Of a DNA stretch of 64,000 nt, positions 11,474 through 22,691 are shown piece by piece. The notes under the pieces are model-generated. The model ran no database searches, was not told the origin of the DNA, and saw only the letters and a program-made list of their open reading frames with translations. Both the position numbers and the translations under genes were made by a program. The stretch is from Arabidopsis thaliana (taxonomy: Eukaryota; Streptophyta; Magnoliopsida; Brassicales; Brassicaceae). Each line of letters begins with the position of its first letter. The stretch's first letter is position 1. The stretch is taken from contig NC_003075.7 of the NCBI RefSeq assembly GCF_000001735.4, positions 4,837,001-4,901,000 on the forward strand, written 5' to 3'.

Positions 11474-13325
11474 TGTAACGCCCCGAAAATTAAAAAGAAT
11501 TTTTGAAGCATTACTATAATAAAAATACTAAAATTTCCAAAATATACAAAGTTGAAATCTCGTATAAACTCCAATTCTAATAAACAAATAAATTAAACTT
11601 AAGAAAATCTACCAAGTCTCGTTTCGAATAACAAACTCTAAACCTCAGCTGCATACCGCTCCTCGTCAATGCCCTCTGCACGGAATCAGAACTGATGTGA
11701 GCAAAAAATCGCCCAGTGAGACTATAAACCCGAAGAACAAGTACCAACACGGTCTAATCCCGCACAGAATAATGTTCATGTGCTGGTACTAACAGACATA
11801 GTTTCCATTCAATTAATTTTATATAAAGTAAAGCACATCAGAACTTATGCTAACAAAATACATAATTAAATCATCAGAACAGAATAATATCATCAGACAG
11901 AATAATAACATCAGAACAGAACGACCAGGTATCCAGCAATGCATGTCAGAATGGTACAATCCCAGCATTGGTTGATCCAAACCATATACAAACATAATAT
12001 TTACATAATAAACTCGATAGGGATGGTGGCCCCTATCAAGGTGATAAAGAAGTATGGTCCACGACATTAACCGACCTCAATACCACTAACAGACTAACAG
12101 AATATGGAATACATCTGTTGGCGATGCCGGCCGCCACAGATTGCCTAATAGAGCTAGCTAAATCAGAGTCGCATGCTGATACTGGTCTTAGCAGAATAAC
12201 ATATTTCATCATGAGAATCATATTCAGAATAATCAAACTGAAACAAATAATCAATTTTCAGAATTTACAACTAATTCTTTTATTCTTTTTATCATACTCC
12301 TAAAATATTATTTAAATATATAATAACTAATAAGGGAGTTAGAAGTCACCAGGAAAAGCTTTTAAAACTGAACGAGTGTTTACAACAATTCTATCCACGC
12401 TCCAAATCACCATTTAATTCGCCTAAATTCAATTGTTGATCAGAAAAGTAAGTACTATATACCATCTGGAAGCTAATTTCAATTTCAATCTTAATCAAGT
12501 ATTAGAGTTGACAGAACTGGTTTACAACCAACTGAACCGGTCCCAATTACTAACCGCTTAAAATCAAAACTCAACCAATTCAAAATTAGATTTCAAAAGA
12601 TTGTTTTATAACCGTAAGAACCGGCGTAAATAAATCCTGATTTGACTATGAATCGAGAAAAACAAAATATTTACCGATCAAATTTCGATCAACTCCGACT
12701 TCCGATTGATGATATGTCAGTGGCGTTGGATTCATACGAACGAGAGTTTTCTAACAAGGTATAGATCAACTCCTAATTCTTTCTGCAAGAGATTCACCAT
12801 TAAAGAGTTTAAAGCTCATTCTAAGGAAGCAAACTGAAAAAAGGAAGAAGATGAAGCTTACCAAGAACTCTGAAAAAGACTGAAAACAACCCAATACTAA
12901 AGATTCAACAACTGAAGTCACAACCAACCTAAACAGCCACAAAATCCGGTCACAAATTACAACAATTATTCAAATTGGCATTGAAGCAAAAAGGGTCTAA
13001 GAAACTCACCAAAAATCTCAAATTGATTATGGATTCGGTTTCTAATTCTCAGGGGCTTTAAAACACATATATATATATACGATACATTAGGGTTAAAAAA
13101 ACAAGGATTCAAATTGCCAACAACTTCCCTTCAGTTTCGGGAAAGATAAACTCGAATTCTCTCATTTTTTACGTTTTTGCACTTTAATCCTCTGATTTTT
13201 CTCTATTTACAGATTCCGCCCAGATTTTTGAATCTCTCAGAAATCCCCTGAAACCAGACAGTTTCAAAACGCTCAATTTAACCCAAAATCTGATCCTATA
13301 TTTTCTTTTAATTTTGGATGTTACA
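11474..13325 (-). mobile_element. solo LTR of a Ty3/gypsy (Tekay/del-like) retrotransposon
   Basis: The 1852-bp block begins TGTAACGCCCCG and ends TTGGATGTTACA, so the outer six bases TGTAAC/GTTACA are inverted repeats with TG...CA ends. It is flanked by a perfect 5-bp target duplication, AAATC at 11469-11473 and 13326-13330. No internal retrotransposon sequence is present, so it is a solo LTR left by LTR-LTR recombination. On the minus strand it starts TGTAACATCC, a common start of Tekay-type LTRs; orientation is inferred from that. A short TA microsatellite lies at about 13067-13079. Confidence 0.9.
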
Positions 13326-13330
13326 AAATC

Positions 13331-14480
13331 TTACAAATTTATGCAACTGTATTCCATTGTAAATATGATTTATTTCAAAATTATCTATGAAACTGTATAT
13401 ATATAGATAAACTAACAATGAAAGAATATCATAATTATTCTAAAACGTAAATGTTAACCCAATTATAGGTAAATTAAAATTTTCAAGAGAAACTGTTACA
13501 AATGTTCTTACATTGATACCCTTTTTAAAACAATACCCCAAAACATTTCTCGACAATCATTTTCTCGTCAACAAATTCAGAAAAAGTTTCCTGCCAAAAA
13601 CATTCTAACAATCCCCCCCCCCCAAATCATTCTTGACAAAAAATTTACCACCAAAAAATAATGATCCCATAAATTTTGTGGGAAATGTGATTCCAGGAAG
13701 TTTAGCGGGATCTGGATTTACAAGGCCATTAAAAGGGTTTTAATAAAAATTACATGGGTTTTATAAGGTTTTTAAAATATTTATAAGGGTTTAAAAATAT
13801 TTACAACTGTTTTAAAAAGATTCCTAAAATATTTTATACAGGATTTTAAAGATATTTACAAAGGTTTTGAAGGTTTTGAAGGTTGTTCTTAAAAGGTTTA
13901 AGAGAATTGCTGGTATCTTTGTATCTTTGCTGGTATAGAAGATTTTAACAAGATTTACAAGGGTTTAAAAAAAAATTATAAGGGTTTAAAATTGATATAT
14001 AATAGTTTTAAAAGATTTATATATATTTTTAAAAAATAGTTTATAAGGATTTTCTAATTTTTTATCAAAACAATTATGCGATTTAATTTTCTCATTATGT
14101 TCACTTAATAAATAAAGTGTAACTTAGTCATTTAAGACATAAAGAAAGGTATAACTAAAAATGGACAAGAAGAGAGGGTATTCTTGAAAGGAACGTTTTT
14201 GGATAGAATTAACTGAATTTGTATAATATTTCCAAATATTCTTTTCAAATAATGTTTTTAAAAATATAACTAAATATGCTGAAAACAAATTACTTATTTT
14301 ATTATCAATATAAAAATCAATATCATATCACCAATGTTTAAATATAATTGAAAAGGTAAGATAGAATTTGCTGTGATTTTATTTTGACTTCAAATCTATA
14401 ATAAGAAATTAAGTGGAAGGATTGTGCTATATTTCATCTTTGACTAGGAAAAACAATTTAATGTATATTTGTGTTATTAT
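13331..14480. repeat. AT-rich spacer with degenerate TTATAAGGGTTTTAAAA repeats
   Basis: From about 13715 to 14060 the sequence is made of about a dozen imperfect copies of a roughly 20-25-base unit of the form TTTACAAGGGTTTTAAAATA. A nine-base C run is at 13614-13622. No gene is seen in this stretch. Confidence 0.6.
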
Positions 14481-14481
14481 C

Positions 14482-14490
14482 TATATATAA
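14482..14490 (+). promoter_or_regulatory. TATA-like box of the defensin-like gene
   Basis: TATATATAA about 55 bases before the ATG at 14544. Confidence 0.45.
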
Positions 14491-14543
14491 CTAGTGTAAT
14501 TATAGGCAAAATCAAAAAGAGAAAGTTCAGAGAATATCATAAA

Positions 14544-14878
14544 ATGACTACTACTATGAAAACTTTTGTCGCATTTGTTTTGACTGTCTTTTTTATTATG
14601 TCTTCTGCTCATTGTCGTACTACAACTGGTGGTAGTCCGGGTAATTGGTTATTGTTATATTTATATTATTTAACTATGGACATGTTTTTGTTTTTTGTTA
14701 ATGATTATTGATTATTGTTAATAAAACAGGGTATGGAATAGGGGGGCGTACAAAAACATGCTTTACACCAGCTTTATGTATTTATCGTGGAGTCCATGGG
14801 TGCGATAGTTATTGTAAAACTAAAAATTTTGATTACGGCTATTGTAGACAAGAACATTGTTGTTGTGTTAATTACTAA
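14544..14878 (+). CDS. defensin-like (DEFL) secreted cysteine-rich peptide
   Basis: Two exons, 14544-14640 and 14730-14878, joined across an 89-base GT-AG intron in phase 1, give 81 residues. Residues 1-24 are a signal peptide ([21 protein letters not shown]); M5 could also serve as start. The mature peptide has eight cysteines at 43, 49, 57, 61, 71, 76, 77 and 78, with the C-x3-C pair (57, 61) and glycine-rich start of plant defensin-like proteins. The intron just after the signal peptide coding part is typical of Arabidopsis DEFL/LCR genes. Such peptides act outside the cell in defence or pollen-pistil signalling; which applies here is unknown. The closing CCC triplet is less usual than the family's C-x-C. 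Confidence 0.83.
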
Positions 14879-15109
14879 GATGAAATAATTTACTAAGTTT
14901 ATTGGTATCTGATTAAGAAAATAAATCGATAGTTCACATTTTGTTTTTAATACTTTTAGACAGCGGAATAAATAAACTTTACCGAATCGAAGTAAGTTTG
15001 ATTTTTAAGCAATAACATTTTGCAATTTAACCATAATTTATAATTAAATTTAAATGTAACAGAAAAAATGGAAATGTAAAATAAATGGAAATTCGATCCA
15101 ATACATACC

Positions 15110-15555
15110 ATTAAAAGGATGCTGACCCACAAGAGTGAAGTAAGCGGATTTCGGCTCAAAGTCATGTTTATTCAATAAAGTCATATCACTGATCGTTTTG
15201 CATAGAATAGGCCATGCATGTTGTAGTCACCAAGAGTCACGGCACGAGCATTCGCAACTATTAGACGTGGAACATTGTTACCATGTGGGCCAACGACTCT
15301 GTTTACCTTGTATGCCACCAATGTTGTGTTGTGGGTGTCGTTTGCCACCAATGTTGTGTTGATAGACACCAACGGTCGTTTGCCACCAATGTTGTGTTGA
15401 TAGACACCAACGGTGTGTTGTTCGACAACGAGATTTCCAGTTTATCTGTCTTGTGGTTGCTGGTCAACCACCAAAATTGTCTCAAGGATAAGAACCCGTT
15501 GTTATCAAGTTGTTGTCCTGCTTTATCGTAGACACTACCATCATCATCCCTCAAA
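15110..15555 (-). pseudogene. Athila-like gag fragment, minus strand
   Basis: Minus-strand translation from 15554 begins MRDDDGSVYDKAGQQLDNNG, clearly related to MRDEDGQAYNEAGQRLDDHG in the gag of the neighbouring element (17223 onward). Further left, about 15290-15110, it reads LGDYNMHGLFYAKRSVI and FEPKSAYFTLVGQHPFNG, the next conserved gag block. Between them a 30-38-base unit (TGCCACCAATGTTGTGTTG) is present three times at 15313, 15343 and 15381. It is a gag fragment of a relative of the element at 15741-22686, in the opposite orientation. Confidence 0.7.
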
Positions 15556-15740
15556 AATCCTTTATCCTATATATCAAACAAAACCCTATATATCGCCACC
15601 TAAACGATCGATCATAACTCCCCCACCCTTTTAATTAGCTCTTTAAACCCAACTAGAAACCTACTCTAGCATGGTTAAGGAACTCATCCAAGTAAGGTTT
15701 AATAAACTCATAAGAACATGATGAATAAGAACTGAATAGG

Positions 15741-16947
15741 TGATATAACCGTATATTTACTGATTTTAGCTAGCTATGTTTTAGGTATATGATTTTGAGT
15801 CTTTATGTTTTTTCTCGAATCTTTTTAGTTTCTTTTCAGGTATTCTATGCAATGGGACAACAATGGAGATAAGAAGACATTTTGGAGCAAAAACTAAGGA
15901 AAAGGAAGCTAAGGACGATTTCAGTTCCAAATTCAGAGGGAGTGTCGATCAACACACTCCTGGTGTCGATCGACACCAGTTTTGGTCCAGCAAAGTCCAT
16001 GACGCTTTCAAGTTTACAGAAAAGGAAATTTGCCCCAGAAGATTTTCCTATTTGTATTATCAGTCCCTGGACGTTTTATACGGTTTTTATATAGTTGTTT
16101 AGACCTAAGTTTCTTTTATGAAGTTCTTTGCAAATCCCTATTTTCAGAGACATAAGTTATTCATCCCTTGTTATTGAGAGATTCATTCAGTTTTCAATAC
16201 AGTGAAGAGATCCCTTCTTACTCTAATCTTATTTGTTGTGGTTATGCTTTCTTACTCAATTATGTTGCTAGTTTCATTCAATATGTCTAAGTAGTTTGCT
16301 TGTTAGAAATAGGGTTTCTCATCAGGGATTCATATGGTTTAGTAGATCGCCCCCCTGTTAGGTTATTCTAGTAGAATTCTTCATCTTTGATTGATCTTAA
16401 TGCTAGATCTAGAGTAATTAACTAGATCTTGAATCTAGACAATAGATATGCCCACCAAAGGTATCTGTAGTTGGATCTATTATTATTATTTGATGAGCCT
16501 GGTTTATAGGTGTGTAATAAAAATCGGCCTATATACTAAGGTGAACAATTAAACTCGTTTAGAATGCATGTTTAGGTTAAAGATCTCTCGGCTTCTCCGG
16601 TTATTCTTAGCTATAGGCATAGGGAGTTTCGCGGAACACCACCGGTTATTCCATGATTAGAGTTCGAGTTTAAGAATGGTTCGATAAAAGCCTAGCTTTC
16701 ACTAGATCTACTAACCAATAGTTTCCAGAGAATATCTTGTCCCTAACTCTTTATTTCATCGTTTACAACCAATCAATCTGCTGTCTTTTTACTTTGTTTT
16801 CTTTTACTTTCAATCATTCCCTGCTAGCTTAATCTTGATACTGAATTCATTGTGTTAACAAAACAATTTTGTGAAAATCGATCCTTAAATACTGCAATTG
16901 ATCTCTTATTTGAGAGAGTAGTTCTTAGGGTAATTTGAACCCTATCA
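15741..16947 (+). repeat. 5' LTR of the Athila-like element
   Basis: 1207 bases, TGATATAACC...CCCTATCA, matching the 3' LTR along its whole length with small indels. It contains the palindrome pair at 15942-15955 (one mismatch) and 15963-15976. Confidence 0.9.
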
Positions 16948-18068
16948 AATTTGGCGCCATTGCTAGAGTTCTTGGGAATCACCATTGAGTTTACTTTAAA
17001 GATTTCGTCTAATTTTTACTTTTATTTTGTTACTCACGCGTTTCTTGTTTTCTTCTTTTTTGTGTTTCAGGTGTATGCCTAGGCAAACAAGGAGCACACA
17101 ACATAAGGAGCTCATCAACTTGTCTGTTTTGAACTTGGGAAATCTTGGACGCACCAACCGAAAAACTCAGAGATTAACAATGGCTGACAGAGTCATCTGA
17201 GCTGATGTAGAAGGAGTTTTGAGAGATGAGGATGGGCAAGCCTACAATGAGGCTGGTCAGAGATTAGATGATCATGGACTCATCCTACCTGAGGACGCCA
17301 ATGAGGATCAGGCGCGCCTCAATGCGCAATTAGCTGCCAGAGAGCAGCACGGCTCAGTGTCGAGCGACACCAACTGGGTGTCGATCGACACCTTCAAGAG
17401 CAGAACGCAGATGCGATTGGTGTCGAGCGACACAACAGAGGTGTCGAGCGACACAACAGAGGTGTCGATCGACACCAATCCCAGATTCCTGCAGCTATTC
17501 CTTCAGGTGCGGAACCACGTCATACTCTTGGGGATTTCAACAGGCCTGACCTGTTCTATGCTAATCGTTCAGCGATTGTACCCCCACCCTTCCAGAGGAA
17601 CGACTATGAGCTGAAGCATGGCTATTTTGCTTTAGTAGGCTAGCATCCTTTCCATGGATTGTTTCATGAGCAGCCAATGGACCATATCGAGCGTTTTGAG
17701 GACCTCGTTCCGAGCATCAAAGCTAATGGAATCTCAGAGGACTACCTACTGTGCCAGCTCTTCCCTTATTCACTTGCTGGAGAATCCGCTTCTTGGATGA
17801 AACAACTTAAAGCAGGTTCCCTCAAGACTTGAAGAAGCATCAAGATAGCTTTCTTGAACAATTTCTATGATGATGCTAAGTCTGAGTTTGCTTCAAGGAG
17901 TATCAACGGGACTGCCCGCATCATGACTTCAGTGAGGTACAACTTCTTGGTACCTTCTTCAAAGAAGTCGATTGGAGATACCAGATGGCTTTAAATGCAT
18001 CGAGCAATGGTAACTTTAACACGAGATATTCAGCTGATGCTACCGCTCTGATAGAGAATCTCACTTGC

Positions 18069-18753
18069 AGTAACAGCACCAAGAATGCTAACTCTGAGAG
18101 GAAGAAGATTGTTGGAGCTGTTTCGGGCAATCAGATGGCAGAGGTGAATGCTAAGCTGGATTCGGTTCACAACTTGCTTACAAGGAAGAAGCATGTCCAC
18201 TTTGCAGCTGAGGATGAGACTATTGAGCCTGAGACTGAGTCAAAGAGGGAGTCTTCTACATAGATGGTCTAGGCTACATGAAGTTTAGACAGCCACATGG
18301 CAACTTCAGTGGCAACAGGTTTACAGGGAACCAGAGTTCCTCGAACTACACTCAAAAGCCTGCCTTCCAGAAGACATTTCCTTAGAGCAACTTCCAGAGG
18401 ACCTATGGTAACACAGCACCAAGAATGCTGACTTTGAGAGGAAGAAGATTGTTGGAGCTGTTTCGGGCAATCAGATGGCAGAGGTGAATGCTAAGTTGGA
18501 TTCGGTTCACAACTTGCTTACAAGGAAGAAGCATGTCAACTTTGCAGCTGAGGATGATACTATTGAGCCTGAGATTGAGTCAGAAGAGGGAGTCTACTAC
18601 ATAGATGGTCTAGGCTACATGAAGTTTGGACAGCCACATGGCAACTTCAGTGGCAACAGGTTTACAGAGAACCAGAGTTCCTCGAACTACACTCAAAAGC
18701 CTGCCTTCCAGACGACATTTCCTTACAACAACTTCCAAAGGACCTATGGTAAC
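18069..18753 (+). repeat. direct tandem duplication inside gag
   Basis: Two copies offset by 340-341 bases, each running from AGCACCAAGAATGCT to ACCTATGGTAAC. They differ at several sites, including one base gained near 18575 and an altered stop context, so the duplication is not brand new. Confidence 0.85.
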
Positions 18754-18758
18754 TCAGC

Positions 18759-18829
18759 TAACCCCCCCCTACCCCCCACCCCCACCCCCCCCCCCCACCC
18801 CACCCACCCACCCCCACCCCCCCCTCATC
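18759..18829 (+). repeat. C-rich low-complexity tract
   Basis: About 70 bases almost wholly of C runs broken by single A or T, directly after the gag duplication; in frame it reads as proline/threonine/histidine. The G-rich complement could form G-quadruplexes. Confidence 0.85.
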
Positions 18830-19259
18830 AGAGACCAGAATGGAATCCATGCTTGAACAGATTCTTGAGAGCCAAACAAAGCTTGTTGTGGAGTTTATTG
18901 GCAAGTTTGATGCTGTCTACACAGATCTTAATGGGAAGATCGACAATCTGAGCTCTCACTTCATGAAGCTAAATGTACAGGTAGCTCAAACTGCCCAATC
19001 CATTAAGAGACAAGAAGGCTTTCTTCCTGGTAATCATGATGTTAACCCAAGGAAGAGCTGTAATGCCATCTTAATCAGAGATGGAGATGATGTGTGGAAA
19101 GAAGTTAATACTGAAGAAGAGCTAGAACTCACTGCTGCAGAGTTGGTGTCGACCGACACCGTATGGAACATTGTTTTCCAAAACGGTTCCTCACGAGGGT
19201 GTCGATCGATACACCTCTAATGTCGATCGACACTGGGTCCGGACTACACCATATAAGGT

Positions 19260-20477
19260 GTGCATCCCGAGTCTACCTATGCCACGCTTGTCCCTTATCC
19301 GAGGAAGCGTCGTTCTAAGCAGGAGATTCATGCTGCTAAGTGCACAACCATGATGGAGAAGATCCTCACTTCTCTTCTTAAGGATGTTTCTGAGACATCT
19401 CCTGCTCCACTCAACAGGTATGTCAAGCGACTTGTTGACAATGGTATTAAATCAGATGAAGCCTCGCTGCTGACAAGGGACATCAGTGCAATCATGCTGC
19501 CTAAGGTTAAGAAAGAGAAGGCACAGAGAGTGGACATTGTTGAGTAGTTCCGCACCATCACTCCTGATCAGACCACTGAGAAACTCCCTGAGCCAGGTAG
19601 CTTTGTTCTTGATTGCTCTATGTCCACAGGCAGGTTCAGCAGCTCTTTATGTGATCTGGGATCGAGTATCAACCTCATGCCTAAGTTTGTTGATGAGAGA
19701 CTAGGCATGACTAACTACAGGCCGACTAGAATCACTCTCCTCTTCGTGGATCGTTCCAAACGCATCCCTGAAGGAATTCTTGAGGATGTTTCTGTTAAGG
19801 TTGGTAACTCCCTAATCCCTGCTGATTTTGTGGTCCTGGACTACGATAAGGAACCCAAGGATCCTCTTATCCTTGGAAGAGCATTCATAGCTACAGCTGG
19901 TGCTAGGATTGATGTGAAGAAAGGTAGGATCTCTCTAAAAGTTTGTGATTTGGAGATGGAGTTTGGCATGGATTGTTCAGAGTTCACTACGACTATCAGT
20001 AGCATTGCCTCTGGCACAAACACACCTCCTAAAACTGCTCAGAATCCCCAGACAGAGACACACACAATGCTCCCATCAGCTCAGCTCGCCAATGAAAGTT
20101 GCAGAGCAACGATGTCGATCGACACTATCCCTCCTGTCGATCGACACCCTCGGGATTCACAGACAGAGGATTCTCCACATTCTCTTCAGCCAACACCTCT
20201 TGCGGCCCTCTATGATAAGTTCTCTTCTATCTCTTGTCCTGCTTTCCCTTCGATTAATTCTTTAGATTCTTCGAAGTCTGCTTCACAAGATAACAAGCCT
20301 AGAGTTCTTCGAAAGCTTGTTTCTCCTGTTGTTCTTGCAGGACACGAGGAGAGTATCGATCGACACCACCATGAGTGTCAATCGACACCTGCAGCTGCCC
20401 TGACCAGATCAGTTTACACACCGCCTTGGAAGGCGAGGAGGCAGCAGCAATCCTCCACCACTCCACCCTCATCTTGA
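19260..20477 (+). pseudogene. Athila-like gag C-terminus and retropepsin-like protease
   Basis: One frame runs from 19260 to 20477 and is broken by a single in-frame TAG at 19545-19547. After it comes GSFVLDCSM, then the protease motif CDLGSSINLMP at about 19650-19682, then LFVDRSKRIPEGILEDV, FVVLDY and DPLILGRAF, the order seen in Athila/Tat proteases. The catalytic triplet is D-L-G rather than D-T/S-G, as is usual in this plant lineage. The tail from 20030 is a low-complexity extension containing several copies of the element's palindrome. No reverse transcriptase follows. Confidence 0.85.
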
Positions 20478-20503
20478 ACTCCGCCAAGTCAAGCTATTGA
20501 CTC

Positions 20504-21529
20504 AAAACAAGCGCTTAGTGGGAGGCAACGCACTAGTTTGATTTTTCTTTCCCTTCTTTTTATTTTCTTTATTTTTGATTTATTTTTCTCACCTACTTCG
20601 GATTTGAATGCCACTGGGGACAATGTCGTTTAAGCCTGGAGGAGCTTCTTACTAATTATGCTTTTATTTTTTATTCTTATTATTTTTCGTTTTTGAGTTT
20701 ATTGAGTCATTTTCTTATCTTGAAAAAAAAAAACGTTTGTTTATTTTAGTTAGGAATCATGATCTATATTTCCCTTGATTATTGCCTGATTGATGAGTGT
20801 TGCAGGTTCGGCTCAATCCGAATATTGGAAAATCTAGATGGCAAACCAACAGACTTGAGGATATCCTAGATTCCAACACAACCACTAAGGCTGGAGCTAA
20901 TCTCACTGCTCTTCCTTTTACCTCTTCAAACATTAGTATTCATAGATCTTGACTCCTTGTCCATAACTGATATTGAGACCAATGTGATAAAAAAAATAAT
21001 GTGTTCCTCTCCCCATATAAAAAATAATAATAATAATGAGAGATTGATAGAATTTTCAGATAGTGTATAGGGGTAGGAATGTTTCCTATGACCCCATTAT
21101 TATACATTATTTGGAATGGTTAATTACAAAGGATGGAAAAATACCGAGGGTGTCGATCCAGTATGCGAGTTCCCCTTTGTTTACTCTTTAAAAAGAATAA
21201 GTCTAGGGGAGAGAAAGAACGGTCAATATATCATGGTATAGTACAGGAATGAGTCTAAAAGGATCTTGAGTGTTAGCTTGTTTGATGAGACCCAGCGATG
21301 AAAGCCTGGTGGATATAGTTGTGAGAACTTAGGTATGAAATTTAGAATGTTGTGTAAGGTTGTAGAGAAGTACATATTGGTTAGGATTTGATTAGACTTG
21401 TTAGGCATATGGACTTAGTTTGGATGATCATGGCAATAGGCTTGAGAATGTTGGTAGTTCCTTCGATTTCAAAACCTCTTCCACGGGTTCGGCTTTTGTG
21501 TTTTGCTTGAGGGCAAGCAAAAGCTAAGT
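20504..21529 (+). other. non-coding 3' internal region of the Athila-like element
   Basis: Begins with AACAAGCGCTTAGTGGGAGG (20508-20527), a conserved post-coding motif of Athila/Tat elements, then about 1 kb with no ORF where a polymerase or env-like gene might be. An A run is at 20724-20733 and a truncated palindrome at about 21150. Confidence 0.7.
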
Positions 21530-21539
21530 CTGGGGGAGT
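21530..21539 (+). promoter_or_regulatory. polypurine tract
   Basis: CTGGGGGAGT immediately before the 3' LTR start at 21540; primes plus-strand synthesis in this lineage. Confidence 0.8.
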
Positions 21540-22686
21540 TGATATATCCCTATTTTTACTGATTTAATCTATGATTTTGAGTCTTTATGTTATTTCTCGA
21601 GTCTTTTTAGTGTCTTTTCAGGTATTCTATGCAATGGGACAACAATGGAGATAAGGAGATATTTTGGAGCAAAAGCTAAGGAAAAGGAAGCTAAGGACGA
21701 TTTCAGTTCCAGATTCAGCGAGAGTGTCGATCGACACACACCTCGTGTTGATCGACACCAGTTTCGGCCCAGCAAAGTCCATGATGCTTTCATGTTTATA
21801 GAAGAGGAAATTTGCCCCAGAAGACTTCCCTATTTGCTTTATTAGTCCCTGGATGTTTTATAGGGTTCTTATATAGTTGTTTAGACCTAAGTTTCTTTTA
21901 TGAAGTTCTTTGCAAATCCCTATTTTCAGAGACATAAGCTATTCATCCCTTGTTCTCGAGAGATTCATTCAGTTTTCAATACAGTGAAGACATCCCTTCT
22001 TACTCTAATCTTATTTGATGTGTTTATGCTTTTTTACTCAATTATGTTGCTTTTTTCATTCAATATGTCTGAGTAGTTTGCTTGTTAGGAATAGGGTTTC
22101 TCATTAGGGATTCATATGGTTTAGTAGATCGCCCCCCTGTTAGGTTATTCTAGTAGAATTCTTCATCTTTGATTGATCTTAATGCTAGATCTAGAGTAAT
22201 TAACTAGATCTTGAATCCAGACAATAGATATGCCCACCATAGGTATCTGTAGTTGGATCTATTATTTGATGAGTCTGGTTTATAGGTGTGTAATAAGAAT
22301 AGGCCTATCTACTAAGGTGAACAATTGAACTCATTTAGAATGCAAGTTTAGGTTAAAGATCTCTCGGCTTCTCCGGTTATTCTTAGCTATAGGCATAGGG
22401 AGTTTTGCGGAACACCACTGGTTATTTCATAATTAGAGTTTGAGTTTAAGAATAGTTCGATAACAACCTAGCTTTAATTAGATCTACTAACCAATAGTTT
22501 CCTGAGAACACCTTGTTCCTAGCTCTTTATTTCATCGTTTATAACCAATCAATCATTCCCTGCTAGCTTAATCTTGATATTGAATTCATTGTGTGAACAA
22601 AAGAACTTTGTGGAAATCGATCCTTAAATACTGCAATTGATCTCTTGTTTGAGAGAGTAGTTCTTAAGGTAATTTGAACCTTATCA
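21540..22686 (+). repeat. 3' LTR of the Athila-like element
   Basis: 1147 bases, TGATATATCC...CCTTATCA, followed by the target duplication ATAGG. Palindrome copies at 21724-21737 and 21745-21758. Confidence 0.9.
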
Positions 22687-22691
22687 ATAGG

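Larger units (their letters stand above)
17076..19259 (+). pseudogene. Athila-like gag, decayed
   Basis: The ATG at 17076 starts MPRQTRSTQHKELINLSVLN but meets TGA at 17198-17200. The frame continues VLRDEDGQAYNEAGQRLDDHG to 17614, then shifts. Conserved gag blocks follow: DLFYANRSAIVPPPF, YFALVG, PMDHIERFEDLVPSIKANGIS, QLFPYSLAGESASWM (17530-17820), and ALNASSNGNFNTRYSADATALIENL (17988 on). Several stops and shifts disable it. A direct duplication of about 340 bases (18069-18409 and 18410-18750) repeats the VGAVSGNQMAEVNAKLDSVH block, and a C-rich tract follows. The start codon sits just after TTTGTGTTTCAG, a good splice acceptor. Confidence 0.85.
15741..22686 (+). mobile_element. complete Athila-like LTR retrotransposon lacking polymerase
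   Basis: Both LTRs start TGATAT and end TATCA. A perfect 5-bp target duplication ATAGG flanks the element (15736-15740, 22687-22691). The internal region has a primer-binding-type start (TTTGGCGCCATTGC from 16950), decayed gag (17076-19547), a retropepsin-like frame (to 20477) and a polypurine tract before the 3' LTR. About 1 kb of non-coding sequence follows the protease; reverse transcriptase, RNase H and integrase are absent. It is therefore a non-autonomous Athila relative that must have moved using another element's enzymes. The LTRs remain highly similar, which suggests a fairly recent insertion. Confidence 0.92.

Noticed and set aside
15283..15634. Small plus-strand ORFs with repeated HQCCV motifs
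   Set aside because: They are antisense to a gag fragment and arise from its 30-38-base repeat.
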